A stretch of DNA of 36,061 nt from DALYLB01 sp046154695. GTDB taxonomy: Bacteria > Acidobacteriota > Blastocatellia > RBC074. The notes below the pieces were generated by a model. That model saw nothing but the letters and a program-made list of their open reading frames with translations, did not search any database and had not been told where the DNA came from. Numbering within the stretch: position 1 is the stretch's first letter; every line of letters begins with the position of its first letter. The stretch spans positions 1-36,061 of the forward strand of contig JBJXFI010000344.1 in the NCBI GenBank assembly GCA_046154695.1, given 5' to 3'. Shown here piece by piece: positions 1-9,477 of this stretch. Both the position numbers and the translations under genes were made by a program.

Positions 1-3000
1 CGCAGCGTCTCGGAGAGGAACGCGGCGTCGGACTCGGTGAACACCAGCGGCGGGCGCAGCTTGATCACATTGTGGTGCGGCCCGTCGGTCCCCGCGAGAA
101 TGCCGAATTCCCGCAGCCGGTTGACCAGATACGAAGCCTCCGCCTCGGCCGGTTCCAGCGTCTGGCGGTCCCGCACCAGTTCCAGCCCCAAAAACAATCC
201 CGATCCACGCACATCCCCGATGAGTGGGCGATCTCTCGCCAGCTCGCGGAATTCATGGAGCAGGTGATTGCCGACGGCCAGGGCGTTTTGCTGCAGGCCT
301 TCCTCTTCCATGACCTCCAGGACGGCCAGCCCGGCGGCGCACGAGACCGGGTTTCCGCCGAAGGTGCTGAAGAACTCCATCCCGTTATGGAACGACGCGG
401 CGATCTCCGGCGTGGTCACGACGGCGGCGAGCGGATGGCCGTTGCCGATGGGTTTGCCGAGCACGACGATGTCGGGGACGACGTTCTGCGTCTCGAAGCC
501 CCAGAAATGGGTGCCGAGCCGGCCGAATCCGACCTGCACCTCGTCGGCGATGCAGACTCCTCCGGCCTGTCGCGCGTGCCGGTAGACTTCGGCGAGATAA
601 CCGGGAGGGAAGACGATCTGCCCGCCGACGCTGGGCAGCGTCTCGGCGATGTAGGCCGCGAAGCCGCCGGGGATCTCCCGGATGATCCCGGCCACGTGCT
701 CCGCGTATTTGCGCCCGGCCTCGGGATCGTCGCGTTTGTAGGGGCCGCGATAATCGTCCGCGATGGGCGCGATGTGCACCCATGGCTTCCGGCCCGCGCC
801 GCCGGGGCCGTTGAATTTATAGGGGCTGATGTCGATCAGCGAGGTGGTGTGGCCGTGATAGGCGGAATCGAGCACGATGATGTCATGCTTTCCCGTGTGG
901 GCGCGCGCCAGCCGGAGCGCCAGTTCGTTCGCCTCGCTGGCCGAATTGAGAAAGAAGCAGACGCTCAGGCCGCCGGGCATGCGCGCCGTCAATCGCTCGG
1001 CATAGCGCGTCAGGTTGTCGTGCAGGTAGCGCGTATTCGTGTTGAGCAGCGCCATCTGCCGCTGAACGGCGCGGACCACGCGGGGGTGGCTGTGGCCGAC
1101 CAGCGGGACGTTGTTGTAAACGTCGAGATAGGCGCGGCCGGTCTCGTCGTAGAGATATTGCCGCCAGCCGCGCACGATCTTGAGCGGTTCGAGATAGGAG
1201 ACGCTCAGATTGTGGCCGATGTGTTTCCGGCGTGAGGCGAGCGTCTCGGCGCGGGTCGGTTCGGGGGAGGGGAATCGCCCGGCCGGAATGCCAAGAATCA
1301 GATTCGGATCGGGGGAGAGGCTCTTCCAGATCTCCCGCCGGTCCGCATCGGCGACGCCCGGAAAGTCGCGATCCAGCTCCAGCAGATCGAGAATGATCTG
1401 AAAATGAAGATGCGGCGGCCAGTCGCCGTTCGTCGGCGGCGCGCCGATGCGGCCGATTCGCTGGCCGGGCGCGACGGTCTGGCCAGGGGCCGCCGTCGTC
1501 AGCGAGTCCTCGCTCAGGTGGCCGTAAAGCGTGAAGAATTCACCGTCGTCGCCGGCCCTATGACGCAGGATGATCAGCGGGCCGTAATCGAGCCGTGCGT
1601 CGTTGTTCGCGACGCAGTGGACCGTTCCCTCGATCGGGGCGAAGACCGGCGTGCCCGCGACGGCGAAAAGGTCGATTCCGAGATGAACCGTGCGCCGCGC
1701 CTCGGTCTCGTGGCCCGTCCCAAAGGCGGGCGTCAGATAGAGAGCCCGCGCCTCATCATACCGTCCGATGGCGAGCGGGGCGCCGGCCCGGGCCATCTCC
1801 CGGAAAATGGTCTCGCTCAGCGCCGCCGTCTCGAATGCGGCCGGATCGGCCCCGAGCAGCAGGCTGCCCACGCTCAGATCCAGAACCGGCCCCCTTGTCG
1901 CGCGCGGATCCGGCTCGATCACCGCGGCGAATCGATCGGCGTTTTCACGCAGCCATTCAACGATCGGTTCGTGTTTCGGAACCGGCGGCAGCCCGCACGC
2001 ATGGCGAAAGGTGACGTGCGCGAGCCGCGGAGGCAGCGCGCCGAGCGCCTCCAGCGCATGCCAGGCGGTCCGTTCGCTGACGACCAGATAGGGATCGTCC
2101 GGGTCGAGCGATTTCATCCATGCCGAGTTGATGACGCTGACGGCCAGGCGCGTCCGGATCAACAGGTCGAGCAGCTCGATCTCCCGCTCTTCGAGTGGAT
2201 TCCCGCTGTGATACCCGGCGGCGACCCGCGCCGCGGCCTCGAGCGGGTCGCGCTTGTCGAGCAGGGCATAGGCGGCGGCGATGGCGGGCTCGAAGACCGT
2301 GCAGGTGTGCAGCATGTCCCCGAAATCGATCAGGCCGGCCACCTCTCCCGCCCCATCGATCGAATCTCCCACCAGCACGTTGTGGTCGTTGGCGTCGTTA
2401 TGGATGACGCTCTTTCGCAGCCCCGCGAGCACGGGCAGGGCGCGCCGCTCGTATTCGTCGATCACTCCATTGGCCAGCGCCCGGCGCGCCGGATCGGCGA
2501 TGTGGCGCAGGTGGTCGCGCGTCCAGAGGACGTTCGCCAGATCCCATTTCATCCGCCGATGGGCCGAAGGATGTGAGAATCCGGCCAGGCGCGCATCCAG
2601 ACGGCCGAGCATGCCTCCCAGACTGAAGAGCATCTCCGGCCGGTGCGGATTGGCCCGGGCCATCAGGCGCCCCGGCAAGTAGCGCAGCATCCAGACGATG
2701 CGGGACTCCCCGTCCAAACATACCGTGACGGTGCTCATTTCGCCCCGGGATGTCGGGACCACGCTCGGCAGCCGCAGCGAAAGCTCGCCCGACGCCAGAT
2801 GCTCGAGCGCCCGGCACTGCATCTCGATCAGCCCGCGCTCCCGCTCCGGATGCATGATCTTCAGGACAAACTCTTCGCCATTCTCCGCGGTCAGGCGATA
2901 GTTTGAATCAATCTCGCCCGGCAGCGCCCGGGCCGCCGCCGCCAGGCCATAAAGTTCCCTCGCCAGACGTATGGCCTCGTTTTCGTTCAGTCTCATTCGT

Positions 3001-3005
3001 CTCAT
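1..3005 (-). CDS. Trifunctional fusion: APH-like kinase, M23 peptidase-like domain and class-III PLP aminotransferase/phospho-lyase (3' end cut by window)
   Basis: One open frame runs leftward from ATG at 3005 (or the in-frame ATG at 2996) to the window edge without a stop; about 1000 residues are visible and probably only the last few are missing. Counting from 2996, residues 1-330 look like an aminoglycoside/choline-kinase (APH) fold, with the catalytic loop HNDANDHN at 199-206 and then LIDFGDM. Residues about 420-560 carry an M23 (LytM) fold with HLGID at 438 and HLHF at 529. The rest is a class-III aminotransferase with DEVQVGFGR and a PLP lysine in GKPIGNG at about K848. The same three-domain order is annotated in other bacteria, usually without a function. 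In animals an APH-family hydroxylysine kinase and AGXT2-like phospho-lyases act in sequence, so a kinase plus phospho-lyase acting on a hydroxylated amine is a reasonable inference. The peptidase domain is unexplained; no signal peptide is seen. Confidence 0.9.
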   Translation of the reverse strand, partial: MRRMRLNENEAIRLARELYGLAAAARALPGEIDSNYRLTAENGEEFVLKIMHPERERGLIEMQCRALEHLASGELSLRLPSVVPTSRGEMSTVTVCLDGESRIVWMLRYLPGRLMARANPHRPEMLFSLGGMLGRLDARLAGFSHPSAHRRMKWDLANVLWTRDHLRHIADPARRALANGVIDEYERRALPVLAGLRKSVIHNDANDHNVLVGDSIDGAGEVAGLIDFGDMLHTCTVFEPAIAAAYALLDKRDPLEAAARVAAGYHSGNPLEEREIELLDLLIRTRLAVSVINSAWMKSLDPDDPYLVVSERTAWHALEALGALPPRLAHVTFRHACGLPPVPKHEPIVEWLRENADRFAAVIEPDPRATRGPVLDLSVGSLLLGADPAAFETAALSETIFREMARAGAPLAIGRYDEARALYLTPAFGTGHETEARRTVHLGIDLFAVAGTPVFAPIEGTVHCVANNDARLDYGPLIILRHRAGDDGEFFTLYGHLSEDSLTTAAPGQTVAPGQRIGRIGAPPTNGDWPPHLHFQIILDLLELDRDFPGVADADRREIWKSLSPDPNLILGIPAGRFPSPEPTRAETLASRRKHIGHNLSVSYLEPLKIVRGWRQYLYDETGRAYLDVYNNVPLVGHSHPRVVRAVQRQMALLNTNTRYLHDNLTRYAERLTARMPGGLSVCFFLNSASEANELALRLARAHTGKHDIIVLDSAYHGHTTSLIDISPYKFNGPGGAGRKPWVHIAPIADDYRGPYKRDDPEAGRKYAEHVAGIIREIPGGFAAYIAETLPSVGGQIVFPPGYLAEVYRHARQAGGVCIADEVQVGFGRLGTHFWGFETQNVVPDIVVLGKPIGNGHPLAAVVTTPEIAASFHNGMEFFSTFGGNPVSCAAGLAVLEVMEEEGLQQNALAVGNHLLHEFRELARDRPLIGDVRGSGLFLGLELVRDRQTLEPAEAEASYLVNRLREFGILAGTDGPHHNVIKLRPPLVFTESDAAFLSETL

Positions 3006-3166
3006 CGGGATCCAGTCATTTTTCGCCCAGGCGCCGCACCCGCTCGGGGCCGGCCGGACGGAGAAGGCCACGGCTCAACTGGACGCTGCGCGCCCGGCTG
3101 TGGCACAATACAATTTGTGTCGATTACCATACCAAAATCCATACCAATCAGGAGCGATATAGTTCA

Positions 3167-3379
3167 ATGAGTGAAAATGCCAATACAGAGATAACACCCA
3201 CGGAAACCCATCACGACGAGATCACGCACCACGCAGTTGAGAAGGACGGAAAGATCACCGCGATCTGGGAGATGCGCGGACGCAAGCACGTGCGCACGAT
3301 CGATCCGCGCAGTGAGGAAGGCCGCCACCTTCTGGGCCATACGGATAATGCCGAAGCCGCGCAAACCGCACAAGCGTAA
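3167..3379 (+). CDS. Small acidic/His-rich hypothetical protein (70 aa)
   Basis: A 70-residue frame starts with MSENANTEIT and ends TAA at 3377-3379. The start is chosen because AGGAG lies at 3150-3154, 12 nt upstream, and because the frame upstream of it is low-complexity Arg/Pro sequence that does not look coded. The protein has an acidic, Thr/His-rich N-terminus (HHDEITHHAVEKDGK), a central segment ITAIWEMRGRKHVRTIDP that may be a small beta/alpha unit, and an Ala-rich tail. There is no signal peptide, membrane segment or metal-binding cysteine. It sits immediately upstream of the Rad50/SbcC-like gene on the same strand and may be co-transcribed with it, but I recognise no family and assign no function. 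Confidence 0.6.
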   Translation: MSENANTEITPTETHHDEITHHAVEKDGKITAIWEMRGRKHVRTIDPRSEEGRHLLGHTDNAEAAQTAQA

Positions 3380-3400
3380 TTGTCGGAAAGCAGTAAGCAG

Positions 3401-6400
3401 ATGGCAGTACGCGGGGATGTTCGCATCTCTCCTGCTGCTGCCCCTGCGGACTGTCCGCTGTCATTACCTGCCTTGCTGATCACCAAAGTCGAACTCAGGA
3501 ACGTCAAGAACCATACCGAGGCCGATTTCTCTTTTCAGCCGGGGATCATCGCCATATGCGGGCCGAACGGAGCGGGCAAGACGACGATCATCGAAGCGAT
3601 CGCCTGGGCATTGTTCGACCATCTCGACTACAAGCGGGACGATTTCGTCAAACGGGGCGCCAAACGAGGGCAGGTCAGCGTCGCCTTCAAGTCGGACCTC
3701 GACGGCCGCGAATATGTCGTGACGCGGGATACGGGCGGCGGATATCACGTCTTCGATCCCATCACGAAAACGAGGCTCGTCGAGCAGAAGAATCAGGTCG
3801 TTCCCTGGCTCCAGAAACATATCGGCGTGGAGCCGGGCACGGACCTCTCGGCGCTTTTCAAGACCACGATCGGCGTTCCGCAGGGGGCCTTCACCTACGA
3901 CTTCACGCTCGCTCCGGCCAGCCGCAAGTCTGTTTTCGATCAGATTCTGAAGGTCGATGAGTATCGCCGCGCGTCGGACAACCTGCGCGACACGCTGCGC
4001 AACATCGACGGCCGGATTATCGAGGCCGACAAGAGGCTGGCGGAGGCCGAGGGAGAGCTGAAGAGTTATGACGAAACCCGCCGCGAGCGCGATGCGGTCG
4101 CGGCGCGCGTGGCGTCGCTCGATGCGGAGCTGGCCGAGGTCAACGGCGAGCGGGACCGCGCGGCCGGCGAGGTGGAGCGGCTTGACAAGCTCGCCGCGCG
4201 AATCGAGACGCGGCATGGCGCCATCGAACGGTTGAACGTGAAGCTCGAGTTCACGCGGGATTCGCTGGGGGTGGCCCGGGAGGCGGCCGAGCAGGCGCGC
4301 GCCGCGGCGCGGATCGTCGCCTCGGTGGAGGCGGGATACGCCCGCTATGCGGCGGCCTCGGGGCGGCTGGCGGAGCTCGAAAGGCGGCGCGTCGAGCGGG
4401 ATGCGGCCCGCGGACGGATTGCGGAGATCGAGCGAACGCTGATCGAACTCCGCGGCCAGTCGAGAATGATCGAGGAGAAGCTGAAGGAGATCGCGTCGGC
4501 GCGCGAGGACCACGCGGTCCTCGCCGGCCGGGTCGCCGAACAGATCGAACTGGAGGCGCGCATCGCGCAATTGCGCGAGGATCGGGGGGAATTGCAGAGC
4601 CTGAAGCGCTCGCTCGAACCGCTCGACCGGGAGCTGGAGCGGCTTCGCCAGCGATACGCCTCGCTGCAGAAACAGGCCGAGTCGGCCGAGAGCGGGCGCG
4701 AACGGGCCGGGAACGCGGAGGCGCTGGAGCGGGAGCGGGCTGAACTCGACGCGCGAATCAATCGGGCCGAACTCGCGATCGGCAGCCGCCGGCTTCGGCT
4801 CGAACAGATCGAGATTCTGCGGAAGGACTGTTCCCGGCTGACGGCCGAGGCCGGGCGCCATCGGGGCGAGATCGAACGACTCGAATTGCTCGCGCCGATC
4901 GGGGCGAAGCTCCCGGCGGCCGAGGATCGCCATCAGGCGAACGCCGCGCATCTGGCCCGCCTGCGGGCTGAAGTGGCGCGCGATGAAGAGATGATCCGCG
5001 CGCTCGATCAGGGCGCCATCTGCCCGCTGCTCACTGAGAAATGTCTGAACCTGAAGCCCGGCGAATCGCTCGATGCCCGGTTTCGCGCGGGCCTGACCGC
5101 CCGCCACTTGGAGATCGAAGACCTCGAACGAAATGAGGCCGCCCTCGCGGAGGAGATGAAACAGGCGCGCGCCGCCGCCGCCGATGTCGCGCGGCTGCCG
5201 CATCTGCGGGCCGAACTCGATCGGCTCTCCCGCGAACTCACCGCGAAAGGGGAGCAGGCCGCGGCCGTCGAAGTCGAGAGCGTGGAAGGGGAGGAGGCCG
5301 ATCTTCAACTGCTCCGAAAACGGCGCGCCGAGGTCGAGCGGCTCATGCGCCAGTCTCACGAGGCCGCGATTCTGCTCAATCAGGCCGGGTCGCTTCACGC
5401 GGAGATGGACGAATTGCGCCGGGAGGGCGAAGCCAAGCGGCTCGATCGCGATGCCCTGGACCAGCGCATCGCGAAGCTCGGCCAGGTCGAATCGCTGATC
5501 GCATCCGCGGAGGAGCAGTTGCGCCGGCTCGACGATCCCCGGGGACGCGTGGCCGCTCTCGAACGACTGATCGCCCGCGAAGCCGGATTGCGGGATGAAA
5601 TGGTTTCGATGCAGCGGCAATCGGCCGCCGTTGAGGCTGATCTGGATGCGGCGCTTGTCGGATTCGAGATCTTCGCCGCCCTCGAATCCGAAATCCTGGC
5701 GGTCAATCAGACGCGCGCCGCCTGTGAAGCCGACTATCACGCGTTCATTCAAAATCAGAAGATCGCCGTGACGGCCGCCGCCCGCGAACAGGACGTCGCA
5801 CAGATTTCCGCCGAGATCGAGGCCGCCGAAAAATCGCTCGCCGAGATCGGCGGGGAACTTCGCGGGCTGCAGGAGAAGTACGACGCCCCGCTGCACCGCG
5901 CCCTGCTCGGCAAGCTCGATCAGTGGCGCGAGCGCTCGACGCAGCTCGCCGCCCAGCTCGATCATCAGCGCGAATCGTTCGACAGCCTTCAGTCGCGGCT
6001 CGCCCGCCTGAACGAGGTCCGCGAGCGCATGCGCGATCAGATCCTCGAGCGGGATCGCGCCCGCGGCCTCAAGGAGACGGCCGATTTCATACGCGAGATT
6101 TTGCAGAAGGCCGCCCCCTACATCACCGAATCCTATCTCTTCTCCATCTCCGCCGAGGCCAATCAGCTCTTCCGGGACATCACCGGCAGGTATGATGTCA
6201 CCTTGCGCTGGAACCGGGAATATGAGATTACCCTCGAAGAGGAGGGGCGCGAACGCCCATTTCTCAACCTGTCCGGCGGTGAACAGATGGCCGCCGCCCT
6301 GTCGGTCCGATTGGCGCTGCTCAAGGAACTGTCCGATATCAATCTCGCTTTCTTCGATGAACCGACAGCCAACATGGACGAGGAGCGCAGGCGCAACCTC

Positions 6401-6505
6401 GCGCAGCAGGTCGGCCGCATCAAGGATTTTCATCAATTGTTCGTCATCAGCCATGACGACAGTTTCGAGGGATACACCGATCAGATTATTTTGTTGGGAT
6501 CGTGA
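3401..6505 (+). CDS. Rad50/SbcC-like SMC-family ATPase
   Basis: A long ATPase of SMC/Rad50 layout. Residues counted from ATG 3401: Walker A GPNGAGKTT at about 54-62, a very long Glu/Arg-rich coiled coil, a cysteine pair C-x6-C (541 and 548, CPLLTEKC) at the apex where Rad50 carries its zinc hook, a second coiled coil, then the ABC signature LNLSGGEQ, Walker B AFFDEPTANMD and the H-loop VISHDD. The family holds or processes DNA ends with an Mre11/SbcD nuclease; no such nuclease gene is nearby. The start is uncertain. TTG 3380 and ATG 3401 would include about 30 residues that do not look like protein, while TTG 3473 or CTG 3476 would start directly at LLITKVELRNVKNH, the usual N-terminus of the family. 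About 1034 residues from 3401. An apparent 1200-codon frame on the other strand is only a GC-bias shadow. Confidence 0.93.
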   Translation: MAVRGDVRISPAAAPADCPLSLPALLITKVELRNVKNHTEADFSFQPGIIAICGPNGAGKTTIIEAIAWALFDHLDYKRDDFVKRGAKRGQVSVAFKSDLDGREYVVTRDTGGGYHVFDPITKTRLVEQKNQVVPWLQKHIGVEPGTDLSALFKTTIGVPQGAFTYDFTLAPASRKSVFDQILKVDEYRRASDNLRDTLRNIDGRIIEADKRLAEAEGELKSYDETRRERDAVAARVASLDAELAEVNGERDRAAGEVERLDKLAARIETRHGAIERLNVKLEFTRDSLGVAREAAEQARAAARIVASVEAGYARYAAASGRLAELERRRVERDAARGRIAEIERTLIELRGQSRMIEEKLKEIASAREDHAVLAGRVAEQIELEARIAQLREDRGELQSLKRSLEPLDRELERLRQRYASLQKQAESAESGRERAGNAEALERERAELDARINRAELAIGSRRLRLEQIEILRKDCSRLTAEAGRHRGEIERLELLAPIGAKLPAAEDRHQANAAHLARLRAEVARDEEMIRALDQGAICPLLTEKCLNLKPGESLDARFRAGLTARHLEIEDLERNEAALAEEMKQARAAAADVARLPHLRAELDRLSRELTAKGEQAAAVEVESVEGEEADLQLLRKRRAEVERLMRQSHEAAILLNQAGSLHAEMDELRREGEAKRLDRDALDQRIAKLGQVESLIASAEEQLRRLDDPRGRVAALERLIAREAGLRDEMVSMQRQSAAVEADLDAALVGFEIFAALESEILAVNQTRAACEADYHAFIQNQKIAVTAAAREQDVAQISAEIEAAEKSLAEIGGELRGLQEKYDAPLHRALLGKLDQWRERSTQLAAQLDHQRESFDSLQSRLARLNEVRERMRDQILERDRARGLKETADFIREILQKAAPYITESYLFSISAEANQLFRDITGRYDVTLRWNREYEITLEEEGRERPFLNLSGGEQMAAALSVRLALLKELSDINLAFFDEPTANMDEERRRNLAQQVGRIKDFHQLFVISHDDSFEGYTDQIILLGS

Positions 6506-6520
6506 AAGGATGGACTGAGA

Positions 6521-7096
6521 ATGGCACTGTCGGGGGAGCTTCATGCGGACTTGAAATCGTTTCAGGCGCAGATCGAGGCCATACAACGCGACGCCGACGA
6601 TCTGCTGGTGGGCGTAAGCGAGCAGCAGTTCAACTGGAGGAGCGCGCCGAATCGCTGGTCGATCGGCGAGTGCCTGGAGCATTTGAATGTCACCGCCCGG
6701 CTCTATTGGCCGCTCATCGCGGCGGCGATCAATGAGGCCCGCGTGGCTGGCGGGATGAGCCCCGGGCCGTATAAACACGGATGGTTCGGCAACTGGTTTG
6801 TGCGTTCCGCCGAGCCGCCCCCAAAGATTCGCTTCCGCGCGTCGCGGCGATTCCGTCCTCAGATCGATCTGCCGCTCTCCCATGTCGTTCCGCAATTCGC
6901 CGCGTTTCAGGAGCGGCTCCTCGATCTGATTCGCGACGCCAACGGCGTCGATCTTGGCCGGACGAAGGTTCAGATGCCCACCACCAGACTGATCACCCTC
7001 ACTTTGGGGCAGGCCTTCGGGCTTGTCACCGCCCACGAGCGGCGCCATCTCTGGCAGGCCCGGCAGGTCAGGCAAGACCCCGGTTTTCCCATCTGA
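6521..7096 (+). CDS. DinB-family putative metal-dependent protein
   Basis: A 191-residue protein of the DinB/YfiT four-helix-bundle superfamily. The N-terminal part reads FNWRSAPNRWSIGECLEHLN, a typical DinB_2 signature in which the Trp-Ser-Ile-Gly-Glu stretch precedes the first metal histidine (H54). The other two probable ligands are H172 and H176 in TAHERRHLWQ near the end. Members include thiol-dependent transferases and many proteins of unknown role; the substrate cannot be told from sequence. The gene starts 15 nt after the SbcC-like gene with AAAGGA upstream, so the two are probably co-transcribed. It ends 20 nt before the convergent SDR gene. Confidence 0.88.
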   Translation: MALSGELHADLKSFQAQIEAIQRDADDLLVGVSEQQFNWRSAPNRWSIGECLEHLNVTARLYWPLIAAAINEARVAGGMSPGPYKHGWFGNWFVRSAEPPPKIRFRASRRFRPQIDLPLSHVVPQFAAFQERLLDLIRDANGVDLGRTKVQMPTTRLITLTLGQAFGLVTAHERRHLWQARQVRQDPGFPI

Positions 7097-7116
7097 GCGG
7101 TCGGGATGAACCGCCC

Positions 7117-7899
7117 CTACCAGTTCGGCGGCGCGCCCACGGGATACTGTTCCACATCGAGAATCGAGCCCGTGACGCATTCACTCTCGTCCGAGGCGAA
7201 ATAGAGCGCCGCCATCGCAATGTCGCGCGGCAGAAAGAGCCGGCCGAAGGGGCGTGTCCTGACGGCCTCCTCCAGCCAGTCCGGTTTCCCCTCTTCCTCG
7301 ATCTTGATCCGATTCTCGTTCGGCGTCAGCGTCCACCCGATGTTCAACTGATTGACGCGGATCCGGTATCGATTCAGATAACTCGCCAGGTTCTTCGTCA
7401 GCGTCATCAAGGCGCCCTTGGCCGCCGAATAGGCCATCAGCTTCGGCTCGCCGATATAGGCATTGACCGATCCGATATTGATGATCGTCCCCTGATTGCG
7501 CGCCTTCATGTATTTGACGGCCTGCTGCGCGCAGATGAACGCGCCGCGAACATTGACCGCGAAGACGCCGTCCCACTCCTCGACCGTCGTGTCCTCGATC
7601 GTCCCCCGCATGCTCCAGCCGACCGTGTTGACCAGCGCGTCGATCTGGCCGAAATGCTCCACCGCGCGGTCGATCAGCGCGCGGCAATCGGCCTCCGACG
7701 TGATGTCCGCCCGTTGGAAGATCGCTCGCGCACCCTGCGCCATCAGGCTCGCCGCCACCGCCTCGCCCGCCTCCTCATTGCGGTCCGAGACGGCCACCTG
7801 CGCCCCCTCCTCAGCGAAAAGACGCGCAATGCCTTCTCCCAGCCCGGAGCCCGAGCCCGTGATCACCGCGACCTTGTTCTGTAATCGATTCATCGTCAA
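7117..7899 (-). CDS. Short-chain dehydrogenase/reductase (SDR), sugar oxidation context
   Basis: A classical SDR of 260 residues. The NAD(P) glycine motif TGSGSGLG is at 14-21, catalytic Ser145 lies in NIGSVNAY, and Tyr158/Lys162 in YSAAK. The usual NNAG motif is changed to VNTVG at about 91-95. The acidic residue D40 after the second beta strand (VAVSDRNEE) suggests NAD rather than NADP. It is the last gene of a leftward series with the TIM-barrel isomerase-like gene and, beyond the inserted ATPase/TOPRIM cassette, a Zn dehydrogenase and a decarboxylase-like gene, so a sugar or polyol substrate is likely. The exact substrate is unknown. Confidence 0.9.
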   Translation of the reverse strand: MTMNRLQNKVAVITGSGSGLGEGIARLFAEEGAQVAVSDRNEEAGEAVAASLMAQGARAIFQRADITSEADCRALIDRAVEHFGQIDALVNTVGWSMRGTIEDTTVEEWDGVFAVNVRGAFICAQQAVKYMKARNQGTIINIGSVNAYIGEPKLMAYSAAKGALMTLTKNLASYLNRYRIRVNQLNIGWTLTPNENRIKIEEEGKPDWLEEAVRTRPFGRLFLPRDIAMAALYFASDESECVTGSILDVEQYPVGAPPNW

Positions 7900-7925
7900 T
7901 TATCCGTATGCGAAACGAGCGGGTT

Positions 7926-8807
<882 letters not shown>

Positions 8808-8889
8808 ATGAATAGGTAGTTCTTTTGCTTTAATGATGAAAGATTTCGACGTCACCATAATGCGTCGACAGGTGTGAAGCCTAAATTGG

Positions 8890-9477
8890 TCAATCCAACG
8901 ATTTCAACCGCTGAAAGCACTTCGTTAAACTGATAGAATGGCGGCAGGCTTCTTCAACGCTCCATTGTTGAACAATAAATCGGATTAGCTCGTCGTTGTA
9001 AAGCTTCCCGACTGCCGCGGTCGAGCCTGTTTCCGGAACGAGCGCCTCGCGAATTTTGCGACTCCGCGATGATCGCGCCAGATTCACCAGGGTTTGTTTG
9101 GGATCAGGAAGCTCCTCCGGTTTTTTTTGGATTTTTGCTCGATCAATACGTAGAAATTCAGGCAAATTCGCGCGATCGGCAAGCAGCCAGCTTTCCAGTT
9201 CTCTAACTACAACTCGAAACAGCATTCCCGGCTTCCGGTGCGGAAGCCAACGCGTGACGACTTCCCCGGGGCAGGCAAGTCGTGTGTCCATAAAATCCAC
9301 CATTGCCAGATAGCGAATATTGTCGGCGGATTCATTAAAAGCGGCCAGCTTTTTCTGCAGATAAGAGGCGCCCTTCTTTCCGTGGCAGGTTCCGAAAGTA
9401 TGCCCTGACTCATTGATCAGGCGAATCGCCATTGCCTCATCCAGCAAGCCCTCCACGATGATGTTGATCAATGCCAT
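8890..9477 (-). CDS. DUF4276 family TOPRIM-like protein, effector half of a putative defence pair
   Basis: A 195-residue protein with features of the DUF4276/TOPRIM fold. It begins INIIVEGLLDE with the invariant-type Glu at 9, then AMVDFMDTR with acidic D61 and D64, then VVRELESWLLAD (about 91-101) and LPDPKQTL (124-130), both characteristic of DUF4276. TOPRIM domains in OLD, PARIS (AriB) and AbiL systems act as nucleases, often released by the partner ATPase. Its ATG overlaps the ATPase stop in TAATG (1-nt overlap), implying translational coupling. The region is visibly AT-richer than its neighbours (for example 9118-9150). Defence is inferred from the gene pair, not shown. Confidence 0.85.
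   Translation of the reverse strand: MALINIIVEGLLDEAMAIRLINESGHTFGTCHGKKGASYLQKKLAAFNESADNIRYLAMVDFMDTRLACPGEVVTRWLPHRKPGMLFRVVVRELESWLLADRANLPEFLRIDRAKIQKKPEELPDPKQTLVNLARSSRSRKIREALVPETGSTAAVGKLYNDELIRFIVQQWSVEEACRHSISLTKCFQRLKSLD

Noticed and set aside
72..2576. Two long plus-strand frames (about 390 codons each) across the left end
   Set aside because: They are Arg/Gly/Asp-rich shadows of the minus-strand fusion gene, whose three domains are all clear.
3101..3118. TGGCAC with a downstream TT block resembling a sigma-54 promoter before the 70-residue gene
   Set aside because: The spacing to a TTGC-type -12 element is wrong, and the TACAAT within it has no credible -35.
3464..7180. A stop-free frame of about 1200 codons on the minus strand, antisense to the Rad50/SbcC-like gene
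   Set aside because: It mirrors the codon bias of the plus-strand gene, has no recognisable domain, and the plus strand carries every ATPase motif.
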